A stretch of DNA of 64,000 nt from Flagellimonas maritima (GTDB taxonomy: Bacteria > Bacteroidota > Bacteroidia > Flavobacteriales > Flavobacteriaceae), in NCBI RefSeq assembly GCF_003269425.1, contig NZ_CP030104.1:3071001-3135000 (forward strand), in the 5' to 3' direction. Under the pieces are notes generated by a model. That model was not told the DNA's origin. It made no database searches and saw nothing but the letters and a program-made list of their open reading frames with translations. Positions 46,501-55,330 of this stretch are shown here, one piece after another (within the stretch, counting starts at the first letter, position 1; every line of letters begins with the position of its first letter). A program made the translations under genes and the position numbers.

Positions 46501-48330
46501 ATGAAATCAAAATTACTCCTAACCTTTATAATTTTTATTGGAATTTTCAGAATTGGAATTTCTCAAGATTTACACGATGATTTTAATGCAGCCTCAGTGT
46601 CCAATGAAATAAATGCTACTGATGGTTGGACAGGAAACGCAGACATATCTTCAAGTGTTGTTGACCCACAGTTAGGTAACTTTAGCTTAAATATTGCATC
46701 TACCGCTTCAGGTGGAAGGTTTATTGACCATCGATTTGATGCTGTTGTTGGACAACAATATACAATTCGCATATGGGCTCGAATTGGACCTTATGTATCA
46801 GGGACACCTTCACCTGCTTTTGCTGCTTGGCGATCATTGGCGGGTTTTACTACGACACTTATTACAAGTACCAATTGGACCGAGTATGTTTTCAATGTTA
46901 CCGCAAATAGCACCAGACCCAGAATTAGAGTTTATACGGGAAACTCTACTACCTCGGGCACCGCTGGAAATACTATTTTTATAGATAACATTTCTATACT
47001 TGCCTCTACTTCGGACATCCAGGCCCCCAATGCGGTCTCGGACCTATCGTCCTCCAACACTACGGCCACGGGCACCGACCTTTCGTGGAGCGACCCGGGC
47101 GACGATGTCGGGGTGACGGACTACGAGGTCTTCTGGGACGCCGTGAGCCTTGGCAGTACCGGTGGCGCGACCAATTTCAGCGTTGCTGGCCTTTCGGCCA
47201 GCACGGGCTACGACTTTACCGTTGTGGCGAGGGACGCCGCGGGCAACACCTCGGCGGTGAGCAACGTGGAGAGCGTGACCACTTTGGCGGGAGCGGACAT
47301 CCAGGCCCCCAATGCGGTCTCGGACCTATCGTCCTCCAACACTACGGCCACGGGCACCGACCTTTCGTGGGGCGACCCGGGCGACGATGTCGGGGTGACG
47401 GACTACGAGGTCTTCCGGGACGCCGTGAGCCTTGGCAGTACCGGTGGCGCGACAAGTTTCAGCGTTACTGGCCTTTCGGCCAGCACGGGCTACGACTTTA
47501 CCGTTGTGGCAAGGGACGCCGCGGGCAACGCCTCGGCGGTGAGCAACGTGGAGAGCGTGACCACTTTGGCGGGAGCGGACATCCAGGCCCCCAATGCGGT
47601 CTCGGACCTATCGTCCTCCAACACTACGGCCACGGGCACCGACCTTTCGTGGGGCGACCCGGGCGACGATGTCGGGGTGACGGACTACGAGGTCTTCCGG
47701 GACGCCGTGAGCCTTGGCAGTACCGGTGGCGCGACAAGTTTCAGCGTTACTGGCCTTTCGGCCAGCACGGGCTACGACTTTACCGTTGTGGCAAGGGACG
47801 CCGCGGGCAACGCCTCGGCGGTGAGCAACGTGGAGAGCGTGACCACTTTGGCGGGAGTAGGAATTGTTGATTATACTTCTGAGAATTCCAATTTACCAAC
47901 AGTAGATTGGCAGACTAGAGATTTATATGCTAGCCAGAATATCGGTATAGGAACTACCGATACCCAAGGTTATCGTTTAGCTGTCGCAGGAAATATGATT
48001 AGTGAAGGTGTCAAAGTTGATTTGCAAGTTGATTGGCCTGACTTTGTTTTTGAGGATGAGTATAAACTACCTAGTTTAAAAACAGTTGAAAAGCATATCA
48101 CCGATAATGGGTACCTCATTGGTGTACCTAGTGCAAGTGAAGTTGAAAAAGAAGGAATTGACTTAGGCAAAATGGATGCAACATTACTTCAAAAAATCGA
48201 AGAACTCACACTTTATACAATTTATCAAGAAAGGAAAATAAATAAGCTGCAGGAAGAAAATGAAAAACTAGAATCCCTTTTTCAAAGAGTTACAGAACTT
48301 GAAAAGTATATCAAAAAAATCGATAAATAA
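46501..48330 (+). CDS. Secreted CBM-like and triple FN3 repeat protein with S74-like coiled-coil tail
   Basis: The frame opens at TTG 46474, but the ATG at 46501 starts the signal peptide (LLLTFIIFIGIFRIGISQ) and gives 609 residues. Residues 24-170 look like a jelly-roll carbohydrate-binding module. Residues 172-453 are three fibronectin type III repeats of 94 residues each, copies 2 and 3 almost identical in DNA. Residues 454-609 carry IGIGTTDTQGYRLAVAGN, VKVDLQVDWPDFVF and VPSASEVEKEGIDLGKM, and end in a Glu/Lys-rich coiled coil. This tail is common in Bacteroidota surface proteins and resembles the region before phage tail-spike S74 domains. No T9SS signal is seen. A role in adhesion is inferred. 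Confidence 0.8.
   Translation: MKSKLLLTFIIFIGIFRIGISQDLHDDFNAASVSNEINATDGWTGNADISSSVVDPQLGNFSLNIASTASGGRFIDHRFDAVVGQQYTIRIWARIGPYVSGTPSPAFAAWRSLAGFTTTLITSTNWTEYVFNVTANSTRPRIRVYTGNSTTSGTAGNTIFIDNISILASTSDIQAPNAVSDLSSSNTTATGTDLSWSDPGDDVGVTDYEVFWDAVSLGSTGGATNFSVAGLSASTGYDFTVVARDAAGNTSAVSNVESVTTLAGADIQAPNAVSDLSSSNTTATGTDLSWGDPGDDVGVTDYEVFRDAVSLGSTGGATSFSVTGLSASTGYDFTVVARDAAGNASAVSNVESVTTLAGADIQAPNAVSDLSSSNTTATGTDLSWGDPGDDVGVTDYEVFRDAVSLGSTGGATSFSVTGLSASTGYDFTVVARDAAGNASAVSNVESVTTLAGVGIVDYTSENSNLPTVDWQTRDLYASQNIGIGTTDTQGYRLAVAGNMISEGVKVDLQVDWPDFVFEDEYKLPSLKTVEKHITDNGYLIGVPSASEVEKEGIDLGKMDATLLQKIEELTLYTIYQERKINKLQEENEKLESLFQRVTELEKYIKKIDK
47014..47859 (+). repeat. Three 282-bp tandem repeats of high GC encoding FN3 modules
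   Basis: Repeat units begin at 47014, 47296 and 47578. By hand count copy 2 has 186 G or C of 282 bases (66%), far above the flanking DNA. Copies 2 and 3 differ only in their last two bases; copy 1 differs from them at a handful of sites. The reading frame stays open across the junctions. It is coding repeat DNA inside the FN3 gene, not an IS or CRISPR. Confidence 0.97.
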
Positions 48331-48359
48331 GTTTTAGTTCCAGTCTACAAACCTATATT

Positions 48360-49724
48360 ATGAGAAAACATTATTTTATAGTTATTTTATTTTGTTTTTC
48401 CAGTCTTTTGAGGTCACAGAGTATTCGAAAGAATTTTCTTGAAATGACCGATTATGAAAAAACAGAATTGGTAGATGCATTTTATCAATTGCGTCAAGGT
48501 CCTGATCTTTTTGATGATTTGGCCGATTTTCATATGGACTTTTTCAATTTTGACAATACTGCGGATCCAACTAGACTTGATTTGCACTTTAATTTGCCCA
48601 ATGAAGCCGAAAGAGATATTTTTCTAGCCTGGCATAGAAGGCAAATGTTCGAAATGGAGCAGGCTGTACAGGAAATAAATCCGGAAATCAGTCTAGCATT
48701 TTGGGATTCTTCAGTAAACCAATCCACTACTGGACCTTTATGGGACGAAGAGTTTTTAGGAAGTTTCGATAATAATTGGAATTTAAATAGAAATCTTGGG
48801 GGCAATGGTCCATTACCTACTCCAACAGACGTTTCCAACCTTATGAACTTTACTGACTTTCTTCTGTTTTCAAATGAATTGGAGAGAAGACCTGTTCATA
48901 GAGGGGCGCATGTTTGGGTTGGAGGTGCAATGCCAACACCAGTTTCCCCTAGAGATCCTGTTTTTTATTTCCATCATTCATTTGTGGATAAAGTTTGGCA
49001 GGATTGGGAAGAAATACATCAATCATCTTCTTTTATAAGAACAGACATGTTGCGTTATGATGGAACTTATGTATTTGATGGAGTTACCTTACCACTCGTT
49101 AATCCAAACGATATTTTGGATTCACGAGCATTAGGTGTGTTTTACGGAGAAAATGGTTTGGCTCAACTTGATAATTATATCGTTAGCAATACGTATAATG
49201 CTGAGGAAGTGTTTTACTATCAATTCGTTATAGAGGCCGGGAATAATTTTATAGTGCCTACTGGAACAAATTGTTCCATGAAGTCCGTGACCGAAATCAA
49301 TTTTATACCTGGTTTTGAAGTAGTGCCCGGAGCTTCTTTTGAAGCTTCTATAGATGTTATTAATGGAGGTCTGATAAATAAATCTGGGCCTTTGGCTTCA
49401 AATGACCGTAAAAAACCCTATGATTTTATAGCAGATTTAAAACCAATAGTATGGGAAGAGAGCGAGGGTGAGGGGAAGCCTGTTCTGCTAACAGCAGCAC
49501 CGAATCCATTTAAGGATAAAATTACAATAGTCCTCGATAAAAAAACAGATTGTGCCATAGAGGTTTTTAATATGATGGGCATGTTAATCAAACAAGAGAC
49601 CTTTCAGAATACGGACAGGCTCGAAATTAACAAACTTTATGGTCTTTCGGCAGGTTTTTATGTTATAAGGGTCGTAGATGGTAACGGAGATATTCTTTTG
49701 GCGAAACGAGTAGTAAAGCTATAG
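48360..49724 (+). CDS. Tyrosinase-family type-3 copper protein with T9SS sorting domain
   Basis: The 454-residue protein has a signal peptide (FCFSSLLRSQ) and a tyrosinase domain. CuA ligands fit H58 (DFHMDFF), H76 (DLHFN) and H92 (FLAWHRRQMFEMEQ). CuB ligands fit H180 and H184 (PVHRGAHVW) and H206 in PVFYFHHSFVDKVW. Such enzymes oxidise phenols to quinones. The C-terminal 80 residues (AAPNPFKDKITI ... GFYVIRVVDGNGDILLAKRVVKL) are a type A T9SS sorting domain, so the enzyme should be exported to the cell surface or medium. It lies 30 bp behind the FN3 gene. Confidence 0.9.
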   Translation: MRKHYFIVILFCFSSLLRSQSIRKNFLEMTDYEKTELVDAFYQLRQGPDLFDDLADFHMDFFNFDNTADPTRLDLHFNLPNEAERDIFLAWHRRQMFEMEQAVQEINPEISLAFWDSSVNQSTTGPLWDEEFLGSFDNNWNLNRNLGGNGPLPTPTDVSNLMNFTDFLLFSNELERRPVHRGAHVWVGGAMPTPVSPRDPVFYFHHSFVDKVWQDWEEIHQSSSFIRTDMLRYDGTYVFDGVTLPLVNPNDILDSRALGVFYGENGLAQLDNYIVSNTYNAEEVFYYQFVIEAGNNFIVPTGTNCSMKSVTEINFIPGFEVVPGASFEASIDVINGGLINKSGPLASNDRKKPYDFIADLKPIVWEESEGEGKPVLLTAAPNPFKDKITIVLDKKTDCAIEVFNMMGMLIKQETFQNTDRLEINKLYGLSAGFYVIRVVDGNGDILLAKRVVKL

Positions 49725-49757
49725 GTATTTCTTGTTTTAATTCCCACGATTACTTAC

Positions 49758-50123
49758 TTAATGTTTTTTGGAGTGGTCCATATGTATGGTATTTGGATCA
49801 CGGTATTTGCAGCATTCAGGTAATTTATCATAAACTGCTGCCTCCGCTTCAGCCATATCAGTATCGTGGCCTACTTCAGCTATAGCTTTTTTAATGTCCA
49901 AAGGGTTGCATTTGTTTTCGTTGATAATAAGTGAGAGTTGTTTGGTTGGAATATCCCAAGAAGCGTATTTGACACCTTTCAATTTTATTGCGGTCTCTTC
50001 AATCCGTTCTTTGCACATACCGCAATTGCCCTTTACCTCAAAAGTCACCTTTTTGTTTTTTTGCTGCGCGCTTATTTGAATCGAAATTGTTAGAAACAAA
50101 ATAAGCATAAATGATTTTTTCAT
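49758..50123 (-). CDS. Secreted HMA-domain heavy-metal-binding protein
   Basis: The 121-residue protein has a signal peptide (FMLILFLTISIQISAQ). An HMA domain follows with the metal-binding GNCGMC (C34, C37) and the usual beta-alpha-beta-beta-alpha-beta pattern. A tail has LPECCKYRDP and ends in HMDHSKKH, adding further Cys and His ligands. Copper is the likely metal. Its gene follows the TonB receptor gene with 1 bp between, so they act together. It is convergent with the tyrosinase gene. Confidence 0.88.
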   Translation of the reverse strand: MKKSFMLILFLTISIQISAQQKNKKVTFEVKGNCGMCKERIEETAIKLKGVKYASWDIPTKQLSLIINENKCNPLDIKKAIAEVGHDTDMAEAEAAVYDKLPECCKYRDPNTIHMDHSKKH

Positions 50124-50124
50124 T

Positions 50125-52377
50125 TTAATCGGTATTAATTTTATATCGTAATCCTATATAATAAGTTGCCTCTAGAACGGGAGCAAATGACAATGTACTA
50201 TCAAAATATGGACCAAATGGATCATTGCTACCCAGAATTGGATTCCTTAGCGTGTAATTTGTAATATTTTCACCCCCTAAATATACTTCGAATTGATTTG
50301 AAAATACTCTGGTAACCTGAAAATTCAAAGTACTGAAAGAGGGAGAAAAATCATCGAACCGGAATTCTGCTGGATTAAGTTCAGTACTAGGGATTCTCTG
50401 TCTTCCCAACCAATTCCAAGTAAAATCCAATCGCCATTGGGCACCTTCTCCTTTTTTCAATGTTTCATAGTTCAAATTCATGAAAACCCTGTGCTCTGGC
50501 TGTAACGGTTTTTGTAATCTTTCTGAGGTATAGTCTATAACAACATCATAATTTTTATAAGTGGCCCTTACATCTAAATTTTGAACCAATTCGTAATTAA
50601 AATCAAATTGAAAACTATTGGAATAACTGTCACCGTATAGATTGTAAAAAGAGATTTCCCTTGCGTTTTCCCAATCAACAATGACCTGATCTTGAAAACT
50701 TGTTCTATAAAAATCAAGTGAAAGCTCCATAGTCCGGTTCCATAAATACAATTTTTGTATAAATCCAGCTCCAAAATTCCAAGCTATTTCTGGCTTCAAT
50801 CCGTAAATATCCCCACCGTTATCTATAACATTTATCTGTCTTGATGAAGCAAATAGTTGTTGGTTTTCAGAAAAGATATTTGCCGCTCTTTTACCTCTTC
50901 CGATAGAACCCCTTAGGCTTGCCTTGTCCCATAGTGAATATCTTGCATGTAATCTAGGCGTTATAAAAGTTGAAAGCCTATTGCCGTGATCTAATCGAAG
51001 ACCGGCTACAAAACTTAAGCGTTCAAGGCTATCATAGGTGTATTCAAAAAATCCTCCAAATGTGTTATCCGTTCTTTGTAGTATTTCACTGTTTACATTT
51101 TCATCAAAAACATCGTAAGTAAAACTTATGCCAGTTTTAAATTTGTGCTGTGTACTGCCTAAAATACTGTTGAAAATAGCGTTGGAGTAAAAGGAGCGAT
51201 GTGCAATATCGTACAAATTGAATCCATAGTACGAGTTTTGCTCGTGATTACTGTAAGCAGCTTGAAAGCCTATGCTCTGGTAAGGTAATTCGGGAAAAAC
51301 ATATCCTACTTTTGTGGAAATATCCAAGCGTCGCGTATTTACTTCACTTCCCCAAGCATTGGTCGTAAACCTATCCACATCTGGATTGAAGGTAAGTTGT
51401 CCAGTCTGTTTTTCATCATCCAAATATTGTAGGTTCAGAAATCCCACCCAACCTTTATCAGTATCTAAATATTGCCATCTGTTCATGAAATTGACCTGGT
51501 TTGCTAAGGGAGTATCTAAAAATGAATCAGAATTGCGATCTATTTCACCATTCCTTAAATTACCATGTAAATAAATACCTGTAGCCCATTTTTCCGAAAT
51601 AACATGATTGTATCGTGCATTGAACTCATATCTTTCATAGTTGTTGGCGTAAAGATTAAGGAAGAGTTTTTTATCGGTTAAAGGTTTTACCAGTTCTGTA
51701 TTGATTTGGCCGGAAATACTTTCAAACCCATTGAGTACGTTACCTGCACCTTTGGTAATCTGAATACTTTCTATCCAAGAGCCTGGCACAAAAGAGAGTC
51801 CATAAATTTGTGATGCGCCCCTTATTGAAGGCATATTTTCTTGCGTAAATAAAAGATAAGGGCTATTTAGCCCCAACATTTGTATTTGTTTGGCCCCAGT
51901 TACTGCATCAGAAATATTAACATCAACAGATGGGTTTGTTTCAAAACTTTCGGAAAGATTGCAACAAGCTGCTTTTAGCATTTCACGACTATCCACCGTA
52001 ACCACATTTTGAACATCGAACAACGATTTTTGTAAAGGATTTATTTTTTTTCTAACGACAACTTCTTCTAAATCCAATTGCTTTCGTAGTCTAATTTTAC
52101 CCAAATTTGGTCTATTGGCATTTATGGTATCTGCTAGATAACCAATATGTTGAATGACGAGATTCCTGTAATCTTTTTGGTACGGTATTGAAAATTCCCC
52201 TTTATTATTGGTTACGGTACATATAGAGCTGCCCAACCAAAAAACATTTACATCTGGCAATAGAACTTCTTTCTCATCAACATACGCGGCGACAACCCCT
52301 TTTATCTGTAGCTGGGCCGTCGCTGCAAAGCGGACAAATAGGCTTAAAAGAATTATGAAAAAACTTTTATAGAGCAA
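50125..52377 (-). CDS. TonB-dependent receptor, probably for copper or a copper chelate
   Basis: The 750-residue protein starts at a TTG, since no ATG precedes the signal peptide (SFFIILLSLFVRFAATAQ). Next is a carboxypeptidase-regulatory-like domain (about 22-110), a plug (about 125-230, with VTKGAGNVLNGFESISGQIN) and a 22-strand-type barrel ending in YYIGLRYKINTD. It should take up a ligand across the outer membrane. The adjacent HMA protein and the copper enzyme nearby suggest copper. This pairing of receptor and HMA protein is one I recall from Flavobacteriaceae; substrate not proven. Confidence 0.88.
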   Translation of the reverse strand: MLYKSFFIILLSLFVRFAATAQLQIKGVVAAYVDEKEVLLPDVNVFWLGSSICTVTNNKGEFSIPYQKDYRNLVIQHIGYLADTINANRPNLGKIRLRKQLDLEEVVVRKKINPLQKSLFDVQNVVTVDSREMLKAACCNLSESFETNPSVDVNISDAVTGAKQIQMLGLNSPYLLFTQENMPSIRGASQIYGLSFVPGSWIESIQITKGAGNVLNGFESISGQINTELVKPLTDKKLFLNLYANNYERYEFNARYNHVISEKWATGIYLHGNLRNGEIDRNSDSFLDTPLANQVNFMNRWQYLDTDKGWVGFLNLQYLDDEKQTGQLTFNPDVDRFTTNAWGSEVNTRRLDISTKVGYVFPELPYQSIGFQAAYSNHEQNSYYGFNLYDIAHRSFYSNAIFNSILGSTQHKFKTGISFTYDVFDENVNSEILQRTDNTFGGFFEYTYDSLERLSFVAGLRLDHGNRLSTFITPRLHARYSLWDKASLRGSIGRGKRAANIFSENQQLFASSRQINVIDNGGDIYGLKPEIAWNFGAGFIQKLYLWNRTMELSLDFYRTSFQDQVIVDWENAREISFYNLYGDSYSNSFQFDFNYELVQNLDVRATYKNYDVVIDYTSERLQKPLQPEHRVFMNLNYETLKKGEGAQWRLDFTWNWLGRQRIPSTELNPAEFRFDDFSPSFSTLNFQVTRVFSNQFEVYLGGENITNYTLRNPILGSNDPFGPYFDSTLSFAPVLEATYYIGLRYKINTD

Positions 52378-52774
52378 ATAGTTGGTTTTGAGGTTTTTTT
52401 GCTAAAGGACTGCAACATAATATAAATGATAACCCGAGTTAAAAAACATATTATAAAGTCATGGATAAAAGTATGCCAATCTGTATTTCCGATACTAGAT
52501 TCTTACCAAGAATCCTTTACAAATATAAGAATCGATGTTCTGGTTTAAATGAATTCGAAGAGTTGTATATCGTTGAAATGTACGTTTGACAGAGTTTTTT
52601 GACACTTAGCGGGTATTCTATCTATGTGGACTTAAAAACATTAATTTTATAAAAAAATATTGCTTTATATCCTCTACTTACAGATTATAGATTTACGTAA
52701 TCTCTTGTATTTTTTAATAAAAAATCATTTGCCAAAAAAAGAGGAAAAAGTGTTAACAAAAAAAACGTTAATAG
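52378..52774. other. AT-rich intergenic region between divergent genes
   Basis: About 400 bp with promoters presumably for the TonB receptor (minus) and the small lipoprotein gene (plus). No gene, terminator or strong motif was found by eye. Confidence 0.4.
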
Positions 52775-53140
52775 ATGGTTATGAAATATATAAGTTTTAT
52801 ATTCATAATGTCATTGATAATAGTTTGCGCACCTGGTAAAAGTAACCAAGTAAAAATGGTTACTAAAATACGGGTATTGAACAATAGTGAATATTTTCTT
52901 AAAAATGTATCGTTATTTTCTATGTCTTTTAACGACTTAGAGCCTAAAGCAATAAGTAGCTATAGAGTTTTAAAGTACAATAGCTTAAGAGACGATCCGT
53001 TAATATATACAACAGTGGAAGGTCAAAATTTGGCACTCTACTTAAAAATACCTCAAGAGATGGAGAGAAGCACTTACATTGTGGATAGTATTGATATGAA
53101 ATACAAAGTTATTCATGTAAGTCTTCAAATAGATCCTTGA
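52775..53140 (+). CDS. Small exported protein of unknown function
   Basis: The 121-residue protein has an N-terminal hydrophobic signal (YISFIFIMSLIIVCAPG) with a possible lipobox Cys. In-frame ATGs lie at 52775 and 52781. The mature part is about 100 residues with beta-strand-like alternation (MVTKIRVLNNSEYFLKNVSLF). I do not recognise the family. It lies before the polysaccharide locus, 86 bp upstream of the CapK-like gene, same strand. Confidence 0.6.
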   Translation: MVMKYISFIFIMSLIIVCAPGKSNQVKMVTKIRVLNNSEYFLKNVSLFSMSFNDLEPKAISSYRVLKYNSLRDDPLIYTTVEGQNLALYLKIPQEMERSTYIVDSIDMKYKVIHVSLQIDP

Positions 53141-53226
53141 CCGATTTGAGTTGACTATTATTATCCGACTAGCGAATGCCCCCATCCAAAGTCTTTTTTT
53201 TGAAATGATAAATTGTTTGTTTTACA

Positions 53227-54633
53227 ATGAGAATATTGGAGTTTACCCGTAAATATTTATTTTGGACCGTTGATTTTCTTTACGGTGGAGGGGTTAGAAA
53301 GCATTATAATGATATAAAATCAATCCATGAAGATTTCGGTTCCGAAAATTCCAAGCTACGAAGGAAAAGTAATCTAGAGAAGGTACTTAAGCATACTGTT
53401 GAAACAGTACCATTTTATAATTCGTTCAAACTACCTATTACTCTTTCAGACTTTCCAATAGTTGATAAAGCTACAATCCGGGAAAATTATGACCTTTTTA
53501 GAAGCAAGAATTTTTTGGATAAAAATCAATACGAAGTGGTAACAAGCGGATCTACGGGGAATCCATTCAAGATATACCATGACAGGAATAAAAGAAACAG
53601 AAGTACGGCCGATACCATCTATTATGGAAAGATGGCCGGATTTGAAATTGGATCAAGGCTATACTATTTTAGATTATGGGACAAACAATACAGGAAAAGT
53701 AATTTACTTTCTTGGATTCAAAACGTGGTTATGCATTCTGTTGATGATTTCAATGAAGAATATCTTTCCAAAGTGATTGACCAGCTTGAAAATGATTCAT
53801 CTGTCAAGGGGATACTTGGATATTCATCAGGTCTTCAATCTATCTGCAAACATTTGGACAATTCTGAAAGGAAAATCAAGGATTGCAAGGTTAAAACTGT
53901 AATATCGATGGCTGAAAGCCTAAATGATTATACAAGAAACGCGCTAAAGCGCCATTTTGGCGTAAAACCTGTTTCAAGGTATTCCAATAGTGAAAATGGA
54001 ATCATTGCCCAACAGAATTTAATTGATAACAACGAGAGCGATTATGAAATAAACTGGGCAAGTTATCATGTGGAAATTTTTGCAATGAACGAAGATGTTC
54101 CATTACCCCATGGTGAGACAGGCAGGATTGTGGTCACCGATCTCTTTAACTGTGCTATGCCTCTGGTACGATATGATACTGGAGATGTAGGGAAATTGGG
54201 TTATGACCCTAAGAATCCTGGTAAACCGATGGTTTTTACCCAAATTGAGGGTAGAAAAATGGATATGTTTACCAATACTAGAGGTGAATATGTGTCACCC
54301 CATATCATTCATCAAATTTTACAGTACGACCAAATTGATCAATTTCAGTTTATACAGGAGGAAAACTCTAATTACATTATTAAACTTAAATTATTGAATC
54401 GTTTTGACTATAGCAATGAAGTAAAGCTTATTGAGCAGTATAAAGCTTATTTTGGAGACGATGCTAAAATAAAGGTAGAATATGTAAATGAAATACCTTT
54501 ATTATTATCAGGTAAACGAAAATTGGTCATCAATAAAGCTATCAACACGCTAAATTCAAAAGAATCAGATAGAACAGAACGGAGAGGCGAAGATTCGTGC
54601 GGTGAGGAATGTGAAACAGAATATAGAAGTTAG
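53227..54633 (+). CDS. CapK/PaaK-like adenylate-forming enzyme
   Basis: The 468-residue protein has the phenylacetate-CoA ligase-like (CapK) layout: YEVVTSGSTGNPFKIY is the ATP-binding loop, RYSNSENGIIAQQ the core motif, and VTDLFNCAMPLVRYDTGDVG the adenylation A8-like region. LLSGKRKLVINK is near the C-terminus. CapK proteins occur in capsule loci, where they may activate an acyl or amino acid for glycan modification; the substrate is unknown. The last 30 residues are unusually rich in Glu, Arg and Cys and look like a non-conserved tail. Convergent with the sugar transferase gene. Confidence 0.85.
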   Translation: MRILEFTRKYLFWTVDFLYGGGVRKHYNDIKSIHEDFGSENSKLRRKSNLEKVLKHTVETVPFYNSFKLPITLSDFPIVDKATIRENYDLFRSKNFLDKNQYEVVTSGSTGNPFKIYHDRNKRNRSTADTIYYGKMAGFEIGSRLYYFRLWDKQYRKSNLLSWIQNVVMHSVDDFNEEYLSKVIDQLENDSSVKGILGYSSGLQSICKHLDNSERKIKDCKVKTVISMAESLNDYTRNALKRHFGVKPVSRYSNSENGIIAQQNLIDNNESDYEINWASYHVEIFAMNEDVPLPHGETGRIVVTDLFNCAMPLVRYDTGDVGKLGYDPKNPGKPMVFTQIEGRKMDMFTNTRGEYVSPHIIHQILQYDQIDQFQFIQEENSNYIIKLKLLNRFDYSNEVKLIEQYKAYFGDDAKIKVEYVNEIPLLLSGKRKLVINKAINTLNSKESDRTERRGEDSCGEECETEYRS

Positions 54634-54657
54634 CCTAGCCTCTTTTTATACGAACAA

Positions 54658-55263
54658 TTAACCATTACCCGTAAAAGCTTCCATATTTACAGTATCACTA
54701 CTATTTACACCTTCTCTTAAGAAAACCTTTTTTACGGTTAAAAACAGGATTTTAACATCCAATGCAAATGAAAGATTCTCAACATACCAGACATCAAATT
54801 TGAATTTTTCATTCCAAGAAAGAGCATTTCGACCATTGACTTGAGCCCATCCCGTGATTCCCGGTCTTACTTCGTGTCGTCTTTGTTGAAAATCTGAATA
54901 TAAAGGAAGGTATTGTACCAAAAGGGGCCGTGGTCCCACGATGCTCATTTGCCCTCCAATAACGTTCAATAATTGCGGAATCTCGTCTAAAGAGTATTTT
55001 CTTATAAAAAGTCCAATTTTGGTAACCCTATGTTCAAAAGGAAGTAATTCTCCTTTTTCGTCCGTTTTATCGTTCATGGTCTTGAACTTGACAATGTTGA
55101 AAATCTGACCATTTTTTCCTGGTCTCTTCTGAAAGAAAAAGGGTTTTCCGTTGTTTGCGATAAACAAAATCAAAACAACCGTTATGAAAATGGGCGATAG
55201 GAGGATTAAGCCACAAAGGGATGCCACTATATCCAATAGACGTTTAAACACATTTTTATACAT
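54658..55263 (-). CDS. Undecaprenyl-phosphate phosphoglycosyl transferase (PglC-type)
   Basis: The 201-residue monotopic enzyme has one N-terminal re-entrant hydrophobic segment (ASLCGLILLSPIFITVVLILFIA), then VKFKTM, the catalytic SLDEIPQL (D93-E94), SIVGPRPLL and RPGITGWAQVNGRN. It lacks the extra helices of WbaP-type enzymes. It transfers a sugar phosphate from UDP-sugar to undecaprenyl phosphate and starts the repeat unit. The acetyltransferase domain of the next gene upstream (67 bp gap) suggests the sugar may be a diacetylated amino-sugar. Confidence 0.92.
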   Translation of the reverse strand: MYKNVFKRLLDIVASLCGLILLSPIFITVVLILFIANNGKPFFFQKRPGKNGQIFNIVKFKTMNDKTDEKGELLPFEHRVTKIGLFIRKYSLDEIPQLLNVIGGQMSIVGPRPLLVQYLPLYSDFQQRRHEVRPGITGWAQVNGRNALSWNEKFKFDVWYVENLSFALDVKILFLTVKKVFLREGVNSSDTVNMEAFTGNG

Positions 55264-55330
55264 AATCTTACTTTCAAAATGAATTGACGGAGAAAAATTT
55301 AATAGCTCTAAGTTGATTAGAAATGCAGAA

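Noticed and set aside
47014..47859. CRISPR array or transposon repeats
   Set aside because: The units are 282 bp, directly abutting, in frame and encode FN3 modules. There are no spacers, terminal inverted repeats or transposase.
47085..47870. A 261-codon plus-strand frame overlapping the FN3 repeats
   Set aside because: It is a by-product of the GC-rich repeat, lacking stops in another frame. Its translation is an Arg/Gly-rich low-complexity repeat with no known features, and the FN3 frame explains the DNA.
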